Of a stretch of DNA of 64,000 nucleotides, positions 1 through 11,042 are shown in pieces (position 1 is the first letter of the stretch; each line of letters opens with the position of its first letter). The notes beneath the pieces were generated by a model. It did not search any database and was not told the DNA's origin. It saw only the letters and a program-made list of their open reading frames with translations. Origin of the DNA: Plectosphaerella cucumerina (lineage: Eukaryota; Ascomycota; Sordariomycetes; Glomerellales; Plectosphaerellaceae); contig JAGPXD010000006.1 of assembly GCA_020746995.1 (NCBI GenBank), forward strand, positions 124,001 through 188,000, given 5' to 3'. A program made the translations under genes and the position numbers.

Positions 1-3000
1 GAATCGCTCTCCTTATCCTTCCTCCTCGGACTCTTCGAAGCCGCCGCCGCCTTCTTCGCCCTTCTAGCCCTCGTCTTACGCTCCTCACGCTCATCTGCCT
101 CGGAATCATCCTCGGACCCGGACCCTTCACTGTCTGACTCCGAGTCCGTGTCATCGTCAAGCACCGCCGTCCGCTTCTGCAAGCCCCGCGGCGCCGTATA
201 CTGCGCTGTCAAGCTCCTTGCCGGCGGGGCAGGAGGCGCGCCGCCCGCGAACCGGTCGTCTCGCCAGGCGTCGGTCCTTGCCGCGTCCGACTCGGACTTG
301 CCCGTCGTCGAGGTCAGGTATTCGTCAAACTTCCTCGCGCCCATGGCGACGCTCTCAAACTGCTTCTTGCCCAGGACTGGCTTCGGGTCATTGGGCCCTG
401 CCTCGGTGGCCTCGTACTCTGCCAGGGCGATGGCGGTCTGGAAAGCGTTTCGTATTTGTCTGCAGCGTGCTCGTCAGTAATGTCAATCTCACGGAGAAGA
501 GCAACAAACCTTCCATTCCACGTGTCGAGGCCGTCTCTCTCGAGCTGCTTGTAGTGCTTCTTGGCGAACCGCAGGATCTCCCTTTCCTTGATTCGAAACC
601 GGTGGCTATCCCGCTGGTCCTGCTCCTTCTTGGCTCGCTCGGTGAACATCTCGTATAGCCGCAGGGTGACTTCAAGGTCCAGCTTCGGGTAGAAGAGGGT
701 CATCTGGATCCTTGACTTGAACGCGAGGTCCATGACGCCGACGCGGTTCGTCGTCAGAAAGAGGATGCCGCTGTAGTACTCGAGACTTCTCAAGAAGACG
801 CTCGTGACGGCGTTGTGGCGCAGGTCAGAGCGCGTGCGTTTGGTGAGAAAGACATCGGCCTCATCGAGGAGAAGGACGCACCCCCACTTCTGCGCGAGTT
901 GGAAGCTATTGTGAAGGTTCCTCTCAACCTCAAGGGCCGTCTCGCCAATGTCGCCGCAGGTTATAGGGTAGAGCGGCCGGCGCGTATCGTCGGCCACACA
1001 CTCAGCCGTGGACGTCTTTCCGACGCCAGGAGCCCCGTGCAGGAGAATGATAAGCCCACGGCCCTTGCCCTTGACGATGTCCATGGCGGCGCCGATGCTC
1101 TGGGCCCGAAGCCCACCGTCACCCTTTTTGCCGGCCTCGTGGGTCTTGACGAGGGCCTGGACGACGGTCTTATGGTCGTCAGGAATGCGGAGGTCCTTGA
1201 AACTGCTCTCAAAGACTACCGCACCTAGATCCGACACGTTGAGGGTCACCCACTCCCGCGACCGCAGCACGAAGGCGTGGATAAAGGGCCTCATGAGTAT
1301 GTAGTGCTCGTCAGTCACATCGTCGACGGCAAGAGGTTTGAATAGGCTACCGCCCATGCTCATGAGAAAGCGGCTGCTGTCTTCCTCGTCCATCGTCCAA
1401 TCATCGTGGAGGGAGTGGCTTCCGCAGCAGTTGCTTCCAGGCGAGTGGTTGCAGTAGGGTCTCTCGCATGTCTCCCTCGGGTCCTGCTCGGTTAGGTCGT
1501 AACGCGATACATGGATAGGGAGCCGCCAGTCGGGCTTCGCATTAAGAGCTAGCACCATGTCGACGATAACCTGGGCGTCAACTTCCTGGCGCGGTTCGTC
1601 TCGCGTCTTTCCCTTGGCGAGCATGTGCTGGAAGGGTTGACGTGTGATGTTGACGAACAGCTTGCCACGCTCGGCCATCTCGGCGGTCAGTCGGGTCGCA
1701 TCGGGATGAAATCTGAGCGGGAAGAAGGGTAATTCGGTGATACGCTGGGTTCCGAAGAACCTTCGGATTGAAAAGTGTTCGAGAATCGGGACGTAAGACA
1801 CACCGTCGCTGCTCAGGCTGTAGCAGTCGAGGGCAAAGCCGTCTACCGCCACGGCCCTGCTGAGACGGTCTTGGTGGAGGAAAGGTCCATGGCTCAGCGG
1901 ATCACGGCCGCCCGCAAAGTTCAGGAGGCGGAAGGCGTGCTCTGGGGAGTTTCGCGAGATGACAATGTCTCCCCTCTGAAAGACATGCCAGAGGTCTTCG
2001 TATTCGACGTCCGCGTCGATACCGTCCCGGACGTTCCTCCGAAGCTCAAAGGTGGACTTGAGATCGATATCCAGAAATTCAATGAGCAGATTCAGATCCT
2101 TTTGCAGATCCTCATCTTTGTATCGTTTGTCTTGGTGCTCCTCTGTTCTTCCAGGCGCAGCAGCAACCGCCGGGTCCGCAGGAGCGGAAGGATCTGATTT
2201 CGACGCCATCTCCTTCTCCAGATCTTGGACGCTCTCCCTGATCATCTTCTCGTGTGTGACGAGCAACTTGAAGGGCCTGAGGAAGACGACGGAGAAGAAT
2301 ACGCGACTCCTCTCCACGCCAATGTTCATCTCGCCCGCCGAGCCCATGAGGTTGGTATCCAGAACATCGTCAAGATGCTCTAGCAGCGCGTGCGACCGGA
2401 TTAACAACCGCTCTGGCGTTCTCCGTAGAGATGGCTCAGACGCATCCGGGCCGCCAGAGCCTGGTGTGTCCTGGGCATGGGGAGAGCCTTGAGCTACGGA
2501 GACCTCGAGGGCCGCTTGCTGATAGGGCGGCAGCCGAACCGAATCGTAAGTCTGGGTGAAGTCGCCGGGGTTTGTTCTCCGAAGCTGAGGCAGGTAGACA
2601 GGGAACTTTGCCTTTTCTTCGACGTATCTCCAGTCTTCCCCTTTCCCATCGACCTTTTTCTGCAGCTCCTTCAATTCTCTTTCGAGCTGTTCGATGCGCA
2701 CGTGTGTGTAGCTGCCGTGCAGAAGTGACTGTAGGGATCGCAGACCCAGCTTGCCACTTTTGCGCTCTCGTTCCACCGCCCCCGCGATGTTCCTGCTCCC
2801 AATGACTGAGTAGAGCAAATTAGTGAGGTACCCAGCTGTCTCCTCGGCCTCGGCGACATTGCTGGGGTCGAATCGGTCCCCCTCAGGAACCTGACTGGCA
2901 GCACGAGCAGGGGAGTCGGTGGTTCCGCTGCATTGTCCCCCAGTTTGAGCCCCATCTTGGGACTCGTCAGTCTTGGTGCTAATTGGATCCTCGTCTGTTG

Positions 3001-3127
3001 AAGGGAAAGTCTCGCTTGGTGTAGTGGACGTTGCCACAGCGCCGGAGCTGCCGCTCTCTTCGGGCTGCGCAGGAGCATGTGACGATGTCATGCTGGCGCG
3101 ATCTCCGGCTGACGGTTGTTCAAGCAT
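1..3127 (-). CDS. AAA+ ATPase with DUF7025-like N-terminal region (3' end cut by window edge)
   Basis: Exons 3127-510 and 459-1, intron 460-509 (50 nt, GT-AG). The splice joins W-N-G to R-Q-I-R-N-A-F-Q, the usual lid motif of this fungal AAA family. Reading continues open to base 1, so the C-terminus is missing. At least 1,025 residues. A Ser/Pro-rich N-terminus and a short coiled region are followed by a DUF7025-like block (about residues 340-470, with E-D-L-W-H-V-F), then the AAA core: Walker A G-A-P-G-V-G-K-T near residue 698 and Walker B L-L-L-D-E-A-D near 750. The visible end is a low-complexity acidic then Lys/Arg/Ala tail. I use the ATG at 3127. The open frame runs further upstream to 3274 but has no ATG there and meets a stop, so an unseen 5' exon is possible. 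Members of this fungal family are mostly uncharacterised; a P-loop remodelling ATPase is a family-level inference. Divergent from the gene at 3573. Confidence 0.85.
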
Positions 3128-3572
3128 TGCCAAAGAATGTGCGAACGAATCTTGCTCGACACGAATGAGTCTGTCACTGAGAGGGTGAGAAGAATTGTCC
3201 ACAACGAAGTTGAGGACGGACGATGGAGGAAGACTCGGCGGGGTCGGCGCGTCTTGTGCCCCGGACAGGTTCAAATACCCCGGTTCAGCGACAGGAGGTG
3301 GTTGGTCGCGGACTGCATTTCAACCTCTGCAGTCCCTTGCTAGCTGACGAAGATATGGCCTATCTGCGGGTGCGCGCATGGAGGCGCGCGTGATGGTTGG
3401 TGGCACGTCAGCACTGCATGGATGAGGGGGTCGATCCTTGGGGGCCAAAACGAGGCTCGGATTGCTGTAGGCAGCAAGTAGGGACTTGTCACCGGATAAT
3501 TACCCGTCACGACGAGAAATCTCAGCAGAGACAAATCCGAATCCACCAAGAAGTGTTCATAGTGCGACTAGC
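3128..3572. promoter_or_regulatory. Divergent intergenic region between AAA ATPase and STAND-like gene
   Basis: This 445-bp gap separates two genes transcribed away from each other, so both promoters must lie here or in the first exons. I see no clear TATA box or repeat. The minus-strand frame of the ATPase gene stays open as far as 3274 without an ATG. Confidence 0.5.
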
Positions 3573-5909
3573 ATGCAGGATCAGCTTCACATCCAGTCCG
3601 CCGAGGTCGAGCGACAGCTCTATCTCAGCTCGCGCCGGCCACCTCGAAACGATGCCGCCGTCTTCGTCGAGAACCATGTCGCCCTCGGGCCCCACTCATC
3701 TCTCGCTGTTTTCAGCGAGCGTGTCGACGCGTTCGTTCCGGTGGAAGAGGCCAAGCGTCAGGATCAGGAAGCCGCCAGCATGTGGGAGGAGGCCAACGAC
3801 GAGATCAACGCGCTATTTGACCTGATGGCCAAGGTTCAAGCAAAGTTCGCGGGCAATCCAACAGGGGTGGTGGTGAAGGCAAAGACACCACATCTCTCGA
3901 CAAACTTGCGGAATTGCACATGGAACGATGTCATGGCCGAAGTCCAGGAGGCGGCAAACACGTGGAAGAAAAGACCAAGCCGGGACTCCAAGATGATGGG
4001 CCTCATCGACAAGGTGGGCCAGAACTCGACAGCTCTGGAGGCATGGATTCAGCTACTTCCTATGGGTGACTATGGCGCAAGGTGAGTGTCTTGCTGAATG
4101 TCAGGACCTTGCTAACCTTTGTGAAGCATATGTGGCGTCTTCAAGTTGGCCATCAACGTAAGTTTCACTTTCCTTCGGCCCCATGGCCTTCACAGGCTTG
4201 AAGGTCACACATCTGTGGCGCCTGTAGAACCTTTGGCTTCCTGACTCATGCCGACTCATCAAACTTGAACCCTATTCACAGTGGGTGTATCTGTGCTCAC
4301 ATCGGCGTTGATAGGCCGCTTCGCAGTATGACAAGATCCAGGAGACCGTGATCGAGTCACTATCAGAGATTCCCAGACTCATGGATAATGCTACCCGCTA
4401 TGTACAAATTTACCGCGAGATGCCTGATCAATTCCTCGAGCAGCGCACTTTTCAACTCTTCCGGGCCATTCTCAAAACTCTGCGTCTTGCCATGCAATTC
4501 TTCCTCGACGGCAAACGAAGTAGGTTTGCGGCGATTCCTTTCGCAGAGCATGCTAACAATCCCCAGAAAAGGTATTCGGCTCCATCATTAAGCAGGACTC
4601 ATACGGCAGTGAACTATCAGCCAGCGTCGAAGAGGTCAACAAGTGCGTTCACCACGTCAGGGACGAGGCCGAACTGTGCAAGGCCCGGCAAGCATCCGCA
4701 CACGGCCACATGCTCTTGAAGCTCCACGCGACAAGCACGGAAACAAGCCAAAACATCCAAATCCAGACGCAGGAGATGGTCGAGCAGAGCGGCCTGCTCT
4801 ACGACATTGACCGGCGGCTCAGAGGACAGGAAGACGTTCTGCAGGCTGTCTACGGCCTCCTGCGCGAGAACATGCGTCTCAAGAGCCAGCTCTCTGGTAA
4901 GGCCCTTTGGGCTCGGATATCAGCTCCACTTACTAATTGCATCCGCGGGTACAAAGCCCGCCAGGACTTTGACGATTCTTCGTCCAGTAAGACTTTGAGA
5001 GCCGGGTACGATGCGGCCAACGTTGACCACGGGGTTGTTGACGACGACGAAGAGCTCTCGCATCTGTCCCTGAGCCTGAGCCAAAAAGAAGAACGGGAAG
5101 CAAGAAGAGCGGCCGTTGAGATGCTCCGAAAGGTTGTTCAATATGATCCGGAGGCTGTCTCACGCGACATGCTGCGCGTCATCCGAGACGGCCATCAGCT
5201 GTCTTATAGGGCGAAGTCGAGGGGCTCAGCACTCGTGAATAACCCCATTTTCAGAGAGTTCATGACAACGGCCGCGTCCACGAGTCTTTTGGTCAACGGG
5301 AAAGAAGACACAGCCGCCGCGGACGGAATCTCGCCCCTGAGCTTTGTGGTGGCGGAAGTGCTGAGCTCCATAGGAGGGAGTATGGCGCAGGTCTTCCCAC
5401 TCAGCCACTTCTGTAACTCGCGCCGACCAAGCAGGCTACTCAGAGATGACGGGAAGAAGCCAGACTACGAACCATTGGTGGAGATGGCGGCAAGCCTGGT
5501 CGGTCAGCTTCTCGGGCTGATGGAGGGACGGGGGATCGAGGCGGATGTCCCGTCAATGTTGGGAGAACAGGAATGGAGGAAACTCGGAAAGCTGAAGGTC
5601 AAGTCTTTGGTCAAGACTCTCGGTGCTTTGATTGCGCAGCTGCCGCCAGACTCGATTGTGGTCTGCGCGATCGACGACGTGGGCGAGTACGAGACCGGAG
5701 CTTTGTCGGGGAAGCTTCAGGACGTGATGAGGCTTCTGGGGCGGATGTCAGAAGGTGGCAGAGGTGGTGTGATATTCAAACTGCTGGTGACGTGCCGTAA
5801 TAGGGCTTTGGACGTGGGGAAGTTCTTCAGCCAGACGCTGGAGATGGAGGAGGACATCGAGGAGGACACGTCTGCAGAATGGAGCATCTCCCAGGCTGGC
5901 AGGTGGTGA
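3573..5909 (+). CDS. STAND-like protein: DUF7708-like N-terminus plus P-loop-less NTPase-like region
   Basis: Exons 3573-4081, 4127-4157, 4315-4519, 4567-4896 and probably 4957-5909; introns have GT-AG ends and the frame is kept throughout, giving about 675 residues. The last intron (60 nt, with branch-like ACTAAT near 4933) is a multiple of three, so retention would add 20 residues. Start ATG 3573; the frame is open upstream only with TTG. The first roughly 300 residues (W-I-Q-L-L-P then S-I-C-G-V-F-K-L-A-I) look like the helical DUF7708 domain seen at the N-terminus of fungal STAND proteins. The second half has a Walker-B/sensor-like pattern (V-V-C-A-I-D-D-V, then L-L-V-T-C-R-N-R-A-L) but no GxxxxGK[ST] motif; S-L-L-V-N-G-K-E-D stands in its place. 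The chain stops without WD, ankyrin or TPR repeats. Function unknown; nucleotide binding is doubtful. Confidence 0.75.
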
Positions 5910-6347
5910 GCTAATTCGCGGCTTTTCAAAGTTAATACGCATGCTTCATTCCACCTACGGGGCTATCTGACAGCTCCTCACATCGATATGGGAAGCCCAT
6001 GGTTCTGTGGTGAGCGTTTGGGAGACAGACCCAGGAGGTGGCTGGTGCGTTCGAGGTGCGGCCAGTGTGGCGCAGAGGCTAACGTAGTTGCCCCGGGCGT
6101 TGGCGCGTCGCTGCTATGTCACAAAAACAGTGCGGATCGCAAACAACACATCGCACCTGCCGCTGGCCGCCCCTTCCTTCCTCGACACGGGAGCGACCAC
6201 GCGACAAGTCTTGTCACGGAATCTGCGTCATTCGCCTGCCCCTCCTTTTTCTACAACAACACCAACACCGCCGTATCGCCGACATCCTCGCCACACCAAT
6301 CGACCACCTCCGATCGCAGCCTCACCCATGCGTCTTGCCGCGACGCC
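5910..6347. other. Intergenic, HOS3 promoter and 5' leader
   Basis: 438 bp between two tandem plus-strand genes. The HOS3 frame is open upstream to 5988, but those residues are not conserved-looking and the better start is 6348. C-rich, pyrimidine-biased sequence at 6150-6340 fits a fungal 5' leader. Confidence 0.4.
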
Positions 6348-9300
6348 ATGGCTTCTTCCTCGGAACGGGCGCCCTCGAGGCGCCAGTCCATGGCGAACCT
6401 GACCGCCTCCTCGTCCACCTCCAGAGACAACGACGACCTCTCTTCCTCGCTCAACAAGCTCTCCCTCGCGACGTCGCCAGCGCACAACCGCAATGCCCCC
6501 CGCAGTCCCAGCGCTCTCTCCCCTTACCGCTCGGTCGGCCGCGCCGCCGGCCGCGCCGTCTCGTCCTCCGCCGCCGTCCCCGGAGGCGCACCGCGCGCCC
6601 CATCCCGGAGCCCCTCCGTCAGCCGGGACTCGCCCTCTCGCTCCTCGACCCCGACCCTTCTGCGCAAAGCGTCGACAAGCTCACTGCGCTCCGCCAACGG
6701 CAGGGCCCCGAGCCAGCCCCCCTCGCGCCGCTCCAGCCTCGCCCACTCGTCCTCCTCGCCGAGCCCCAAGAACGGTCTCGCCCAGGCCATCACCGAAGAG
6801 CCCGTCAAGCCACCTCCAACGGCCAACTCGGTTGCCAGCGAATACTTCCGGAACGAGCTCGACATCCTCCATTCCGACACCTCGACGCACCGCACAGACA
6901 CCGTCGTCATCATGCATGACGCATGCTACGGCCACCGCTTCTCCCGCCCAAAGACGTCGCGCTCCGCCCTTGGCACCATCGTCGAGCGCCCTGAGAGAAT
7001 CAAGGCCGGCGCTCTCGGCGTCGCTCTCGCCTACGTGCGTCTCGGCGACCGCCACTGCGACGGCGCATACCCCGTCCACCCGAAGCTGGATCCCGCCTCC
7101 ATTCCGACGCTCCCTTTCCGCATCCACAAGTCGACGCGCCGCCTGCCCCTGCTGTCGCCGGCCGTCACAAATGTACACGGTACAAAGTGGATGGAGGAGC
7201 TTAAGATGATGTGCAACTCGGCCGAGGCGAAGCTGGCCATGGGCGGCAAGGAGTTGCAGCGCCCCGATATGAATCGCGGCACCGACGGCGCCCCTGCAAA
7301 GTTTCACGAGGGCGACCTCTACCTCTGCTCCGAGTCCCTCGACGCCCTCGAAGGTGCCCTGGGTGCCGTATGCGAGGCCGTCGACCGCGTCTTCACTGCC
7401 GGCCCACGCCGCGCATTTGTCGCCGTTCGCCCTCCCGGCCACCATTGCTCTGCCTCGTACCCCTCGGGCTTCTGCTGGGTCAACAATGTTCACGTCGGCA
7501 TCATGCACGGCGTACTGAGCCACGGTCTTACCCACGCTGCCATCATCGACTTCGACCTACATCACGGCGACGGTTCCCAGAGCATCACCTGGCAGCACAA
7601 CACACGCGCCACACAGGCCACCAAGAACGCCGTTTCTTGGAAAAAGTCATCCATCGGCTACTTCAGCTTGCACGACATCAACTCGTACCCCTGCGAGATG
7701 GGTGACGAGGAAAAGGTCAAGAACGCCAGCCTGTGTATCGACAATGCCCATGGCCAGAGCGTATGGAACGTCCACCTGCACTCTTGGGACACGGACGCCG
7801 ACTTTTGGCGCCTCTACGAGACGAAATACACCACCATCATCGAGAAGACCCGGCTATACCTCCGCCAGCAGGCCGAGCGTCTGCGCGCCGCTGGCCAGTC
7901 CCCCAAGGCCGCCGTCTTTTTCTCGGCCGGCTTCGACGCGAGCGAGTGGGAGACTAAGGGCATGCAGCGTCATAATGTGAACGTGCCGACTGAGTTCTAT
8001 GCCCGCATCACCCAGGATGTCATCAAGTTGGCCGCAGAGGAGGGCCTCGGGGTTGAGGGGCGCGTCATCAGTGTCCTGGAGGGTGGATACAGCGATCGGG
8101 CCCTCTACTCGGGCATCTTCAGCCACCTCAGCGGCATGGTCGGTGATCAGTCCTCCGGCGCCATCGCGAGCAGCGGCTTGGCGTACGAGATGGGACAGCG
8201 CATCGGCACCATTGACGAAAGCAGGCCGATCAAGAAGGAGGAAGAAGACGAAGAGAAGATATCCTCTCTGGCGTCGTTACATGCATACGAAGCGTCCTGG
8301 TGGGCCGGCGCTGAGCTTGACAGCCTCGAAACGGCCATGGGCACGCCGCCCCAGGAGCCAAAGAAACCTCGCTACAATGTGCCGCCCACATACTCATCCC
8401 CCACGCAGGCGTCGACGGCTAGGATCGCCAACCCTGCAAAGGTGCGCAGGAGCATGTCCGGCCTCTCATCGATCAGCGGCAGCATCGTCCGCCCGCCATC
8501 GCCCCCGCCGCCTGAGGTACCATGGGCCATCGCCGCGCACGAGCTGAGCAAGCTCCTGATTCCGAGCGACCGCCAGACCGACAGTTGTCAGGCCGAGGAC
8601 CTCAACGCTGAGGCCACGCGGGCTAGAAGGGATCGTCAGTCGGTGCTGAACCCAACCCTCGTCACCGCCATGGCCGCGGCCGCCGCGCCCCAAGTCAACC
8701 CTGCCGCCTCGGAACGCCCGACATCGCGCATGTCGCTGCGGGAGCGCAAGACGGTCAAGACGTATCAGGAGGTTGATGAGGACGAGATACATTTCAAGGG
8801 GCGGAGGAAGACGGTGGCCGGTCCTGCGGCTGTGGTCGCGGACAAGATTGCTCGCCCTCCATCTGCCGATAACAACACTTCAGGCACCGGCGCACCCGTC
8901 AAGCGGCCAGGACGACGACTTAGCGGCGTCTCGTCCGTCGCCACGACGCCTGCGAGGAAGCCCATAGCCAGGACAGCCAGCGGCTCGGTGGTGCCCAGGG
9001 CCGCCGCCGATTCCGCCGCTGCAAGGCCCGAGTCGTCCATGTCGACCATCGGCCAGACCTTGCCAGTGAAGAAGACCAGGGCGCCGGCAGCAACCCGGGG
9101 AGGAACTGCCAGGGCGCCACGAGGGGGAAGAAAGGCAGTCCCTGCGGGTAAGCCGACGCCAACGGAACCTGCTGCCGCAGGGCCATCAAGACCGACAACG
9201 CTTCCTGCCACTCCTGATGCCGAGGCAGACCCGATGGACTCCCTCACGTCAGGGATGAAGAAGATTCGCATCAATTTGATCACGAAGTCACAGAAAGAGG

Positions 9301-9812
9301 AGCGCGAGAGGGCGGCAGCAGCATCGGCGTCGACATCAGCCGCCCCGTCACCGACTCCAGACACATCTATGCCACCGCCTCCACCACCCCCTATTATCCA
9401 CCCGGCATCCAGCGAGGCGAGCCGCCCCAATACTTCGGAAGGCTCCATCGCGACATACTCCTCACCTCCGCAGCGGGACATCTCCACCCCCGTGTCTGAG
9501 CGCGCCTCTTCCGGCCTCTCCCCCGACCCGCGCAACCTCGCCCTGCCCGCCAGCTCACCCCCGGCTATCCTAGGCCTCCCAGCAGGCGAGGACGTCTTCG
9601 TCGCCTACCAACCCGAGGGGCCCGAGCCCGTTGCCGTCACGGGGCCGGAAGAAAGGTCAACACTCACATGGCTGCCGCCCAACACGGCGGCCACACCGGC
9701 GGCCATGCGCCGGACGGATCTGCCTGTGTTCACGGCCACTTCTGCGATTCCGTTCGCGCCTAGGGGGCCGTCGGGTCAGGGCGGCGCCAGGACGGATGAG
9801 AGTCCAAAGTAG
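6348..9812 (+). CDS. HOS3: HOS3-type class II histone deacetylase
   Basis: Single exon, 1,154 residues from ATG 6348 (context GACGCCATGG). An in-frame upstream extension to 5988 exists, but the Ser-rich N-terminus starting here is the likelier one. Removes acetyl groups from lysines on histones or other proteins by zinc-dependent hydrolysis. The deacetylase fold spans about residues 180-620: P-G-H-H near 362, D-F-D-L-H-H-G-D-G near 401, S-A-G-F-D-A-S near 526 and E-G-G-Y-S near 580 supply the general-base histidines and zinc ligands. Flanks are long and disordered: Ser/Pro/Arg-rich at the N-terminus and Ala/Pro/Thr/Lys-rich after 690. This long two-tailed form is normal for filamentous-fungal HOS3 and larger than the yeast protein. 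A T16 tract lies 30 bp past the stop codon. Confidence 0.9.
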   Translation: MASSSERAPSRRQSMANLTASSSTSRDNDDLSSSLNKLSLATSPAHNRNAPRSPSALSPYRSVGRAAGRAVSSSAAVPGGAPRAPSRSPSVSRDSPSRSSTPTLLRKASTSSLRSANGRAPSQPPSRRSSLAHSSSSPSPKNGLAQAITEEPVKPPPTANSVASEYFRNELDILHSDTSTHRTDTVVIMHDACYGHRFSRPKTSRSALGTIVERPERIKAGALGVALAYVRLGDRHCDGAYPVHPKLDPASIPTLPFRIHKSTRRLPLLSPAVTNVHGTKWMEELKMMCNSAEAKLAMGGKELQRPDMNRGTDGAPAKFHEGDLYLCSESLDALEGALGAVCEAVDRVFTAGPRRAFVAVRPPGHHCSASYPSGFCWVNNVHVGIMHGVLSHGLTHAAIIDFDLHHGDGSQSITWQHNTRATQATKNAVSWKKSSIGYFSLHDINSYPCEMGDEEKVKNASLCIDNAHGQSVWNVHLHSWDTDADFWRLYETKYTTIIEKTRLYLRQQAERLRAAGQSPKAAVFFSAGFDASEWETKGMQRHNVNVPTEFYARITQDVIKLAAEEGLGVEGRVISVLEGGYSDRALYSGIFSHLSGMVGDQSSGAIASSGLAYEMGQRIGTIDESRPIKKEEEDEEKISSLASLHAYEASWWAGAELDSLETAMGTPPQEPKKPRYNVPPTYSSPTQASTARIANPAKVRRSMSGLSSISGSIVRPPSPPPPEVPWAIAAHELSKLLIPSDRQTDSCQAEDLNAEATRARRDRQSVLNPTLVTAMAAAAAPQVNPAASERPTSRMSLRERKTVKTYQEVDEDEIHFKGRRKTVAGPAAVVADKIARPPSADNNTSGTGAPVKRPGRRLSGVSSVATTPARKPIARTASGSVVPRAAADSAAARPESSMSTIGQTLPVKKTRAPAATRGGTARAPRGGRKAVPAGKPTPTEPAAAGPSRPTTLPATPDAEADPMDSLTSGMKKIRINLITKSQKEERERAAAASASTSAAPSPTPDTSMPPPPPPPIIHPASSEASRPNTSEGSIATYSSPPQRDISTPVSERASSGLSPDPRNLALPASSPPAILGLPAGEDVFVAYQPEGPEPVAVTGPEERSTLTWLPPNTAATPAAMRRTDLPVFTATSAIPFAPRGPSGQGGARTDESPK

Positions 9813-10297
9813 GCGGGAAAGCGGTGCTGCCTTGTCTTTTGCTTTTTTTTTTTTTTTTGTTCATTTCGCACTCGTACACCGATGTTGGTTCAGCGGATGG
9901 ATGCTCTGCCTGTCTTGCCCGCTCATGATACCCCTTTGAATGTACTGGACACATGTATTTTGCTTGCCGTTCTCGGTATATTGATTCACTTTCCAGTTGT
10001 TTTTCAGAGTCTTCTCTGAACCCACCCATGAGTTCGGTGATCCCGTCGTGATTGACCTGCTCCATCGCGGGATGCCAGATTCTGTGTTTGAAGTCGCAAA
10101 ATTTCAGCATGCTTCTGATGGAATGTATTTTAGACGGTCGGTTCACTTCTGGGCTCTCTTCCAGCGGATTACTCGACCTGCTGGTGTTTTGATGATCACA
10201 TTCCTTGCTTGGCCCAAGCCTTGGAGCATCCTTCTCTCTGCCTACTGTCTCGAACATCAACGGCTACAGACAGGTACGGTCCTATATCCGTCCGGAC
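9813..10297. other. Intergenic: HOS3 3' region with T16 tract
   Basis: 485 bp from the HOS3 stop to the 5S terminator. It holds a 16-nt T homopolymer (9843-9858), likely in the HOS3 3' UTR. No gene seen. Confidence 0.5.
9843..9858 (+). repeat. T16 homopolymer
   Basis: Sixteen consecutive T residues starting 30 bp after the HOS3 stop codon. Confidence 0.95.
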
Positions 10298-10308
10298 AAA
10301 AGACAAAA
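10298..10308 (-). terminator. RNA polymerase III terminator of the 5S gene
   Basis: On the minus strand the 5S gene is followed two bases later by TTTT, and again by TTTT four bases further on. Runs of four or more T are the standard Pol III stop signal. Confidence 0.85.
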
Positions 10309-10310
10309 GG

Positions 10311-10429
10311 ACATACAACACCGGGGATTCGCTGGTCGTCACCGACCCAACTACTGATCCGGCGCTCACTAGTTTAACTATGGGAGAGCGGACGGGATCC
10401 CGTGTTCTCTAGTGGCTATGGTCGTATGT
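10311..10429 (-). rRNA. 5S ribosomal RNA
   Basis: The minus strand reads ACATACGACCATAG at the 5' end and ends GTTGTATGT, which pair as helix I. Total 119 nt. Internal landmarks of fungal 5S are present: CCCGTCCGCTC, AGTAGTTGGGT, GGTGAC and CAGCGAATCCC; the internal promoter (A box/C box) falls within these. The CACTAG arm pairs with a matching CTAGTG about 40 nt later, although these bases differ from the ascomycete 5S I remember, so pairing has been kept by compensatory change. Dispersed single 5S genes outside the rDNA array are typical of filamentous ascomycetes. A T-run terminator follows. Confidence 0.93.
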
Positions 10430-11042
10430 GCTTGGGGAAGGCATGGACAGGGATATCAGGCCGTGCTGTCCTTCGTGGAAGCCGTGGTGGTTGTCGTCGC
10501 CCTGCCAGATGTTCCGAGTTAAGCTAGAACATGTTCCTTTCGCACTAGTGTAGTGAGGAGATTGATGTTCCATGAGCATGAAGACTGAAAGATCATTTTC
10601 CAGTGGACTAGATCTTTCGCAATAGACCTGCATCTTGTTGATAGACCTCATGGTGGTGAGAGGACGGGTGATGGCCTTAATGCTCGGAACGATAATCGCA
10701 TGTCTTAGTGGGGTAGAGATGGGCAGACGTAACTTCAATCTTGCGGAGGTTTTGTCATATTTTGCCGTAGCGCCCATGAATTAGCCATGCGATATCGATC
10801 CACAGCCATCTCCCGCCCATCATGACATGCGCCTTTCCCCAATCTGACATGCGCTTCAAAAACCCCTCCATCTTCCCCTCCGCGAGCTTCCCAATGTGAC
10901 AGAACCTATCGGCGGGCGTCTTCCGCGCATGTGCCTTGGACATCGACCTCGGTTTCCTCAACCCCCGTCACGTCCTTCTTATCTTCCTCCTCCCCCGGCC
11001 ACGCGGGATATACCCTCACTCACTCACGCACCCACGCCCGCC
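10430..11042. other. Intergenic: 5S upstream region and HIS2 promoter
   Basis: 613 bp between the 5' end of the 5S gene and the HIS2 start codon. The last 100 bp are strongly C-rich, a usual fungal leader. No supported gene. Confidence 0.45.

Noticed and set aside
3128..3274. 49-residue N-terminal extension of the AAA ATPase
   Set aside because: Begins at TTG, no ATG before the upstream stop; kept out of the model, though a 5' exon cannot be excluded.
5988..6347. 120-residue N-terminal extension of HOS3
   Set aside because: The first codons are ATG-started but the sequence resembles untranslated leader and the ATG at 6348 has better context and a typical Ser-rich start.
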